Below, in pieces: positions 63,586 to 64,000 of a stretch of DNA of 64,000 nt. The stretch spans positions 372,001 to 436,000 of the forward strand of contig RBKR01000020.1 in NCBI GenBank assembly GCA_004835665.1, read 5' to 3'. Source of the stretch: Phoma sp. XZ068 (Eukaryota > Ascomycota > Dothideomycetes > Pleosporales > Didymellaceae). Numbering within the stretch: the stretch's first letter is position 1; each line of letters begins with the position of its first letter. Below the pieces are notes generated by a model that saw nothing but the letters and a program-made list of their open reading frames with translations, did no database searches and had not been told where the DNA came from. A program made the translations under genes and the position numbers.

Positions 63586-64000
63586 GTCAGGGTAGTAAAG
63601 GAATATAAAAGAATTGAACGGTGAGACGACGCGAGTTGTTTGTTTGGTCGGCGAGGGGAGCCGCGAATTCCTGAGGCGTATCCCTAGGGTTGGGAACTCG
63701 CTAGATATGGATGGTAGGTGGTTTGTGCAACCTAAAACGCTGATCTTAGGTCGAATGCGTGTATCTGTGCGTAAGACGGCTCCTATCAGAGTCGGGTGGT
63801 CAGACGGCGGCGACCTCACTCAAAGACACAAAGTCTGGGGAGTTTGGCTGGCGGAGTGGAGTGGTGAAGTATGGATGGTAAGGGCAGGCTGCTGTTATGT
63901 AAAGGTCTCGGTTGCGTGGACCCCACTGATGGGCAAGAATGAACCACAAGAAGGCAGGACCGGCGCTGGTAAGGAGCTGCCGGTAGCGCAACCACTTTGT
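63586..64000. other. Upstream region of the MIF-like gene to the window end
   Basis: Likely promoter of the last gene. An open minus frame to 63819 runs into its start but has no better start context. No other gene seen. Confidence 0.5.

Overview
The window looks like nuclear DNA of a filamentous ascomycete (Pezizomycotina), most likely a dothideomycete of the Pleosporales type. This is inferred from short introns (about 50-140 bp, GT...AG with one probable GC...AG), intergenic spacing of 0.3-1.5 kb, and the gene content: a GH55 glucanase, a cutinase, a HET-domain protein, Zn2Cys6 and MYND-type proteins, and a broken fungal DUF7730-type gene. There is no operon structure. Genes are read from both strands and most are spliced. 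Exon borders were placed by reading frame, splice consensus and family fit, not from transcripts. I saw no tRNA, rRNA, CRISPR array or intact transposon.

1-16.8 kb is a housekeeping and secretory block. It holds the 5' end of an ER Hsp70 (LHS1-like, cut by the window edge), a sideroflexin, a large conserved protein of unknown function, a seven-exon Aro8-type aminotransferase, a secreted GH55 beta-1,3-glucanase, tRNA pseudouridine synthase Pus7 and a cutinase.

16.8-25.4 kb is an accessory block. It holds a secreted protein with a deaminase-like C/E...PC...C pattern, a small secreted Lys/Gly-rich protein, an F-box-like protein, a frameshifted DUF7730-type pseudogene and a small protein of unknown function. 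25.9-28.0 kb returns to core genes: PRP18 and SAP18, divergent from a 155-bp shared promoter region.

28.0-39.0 kb is gene-poor. Its only convincing gene is a C2H2 zinc-finger factor (32.4-33.6 kb), with open but unrecognised frames and one coding-like relic (37.8-38.1 kb). 39.1-48.0 kb carries a secreted ferritin-like (Rds1/late sexual development type) protein, a Zn2Cys6 regulator converging on it, a DUF2306 membrane protein, a HET-domain protein and a carotenoid cleavage oxygenase-family enzyme.

49.3-58.9 kb is mainly core or conserved: a membrane-anchored coiled-coil protein, ribosomal protein uS7 (RPS5), a long coiled-coil protein, a MYND-type zinc-finger protein and a Gln-rich CxxC zinc-ribbon protein. 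58.9-62.4 kb is gene-poor and contains a diverged tandem repeat of about 127 bp. The last gene (62.4-63.6 kb) encodes a MIF/dopachrome-tautomerase-like domain embedded in a longer protein. The most interesting candidates are the secreted deaminase-like gene, the embedded MIF protein, the coding relic near 38 kb and the tandem repeat at 59.5 kb.
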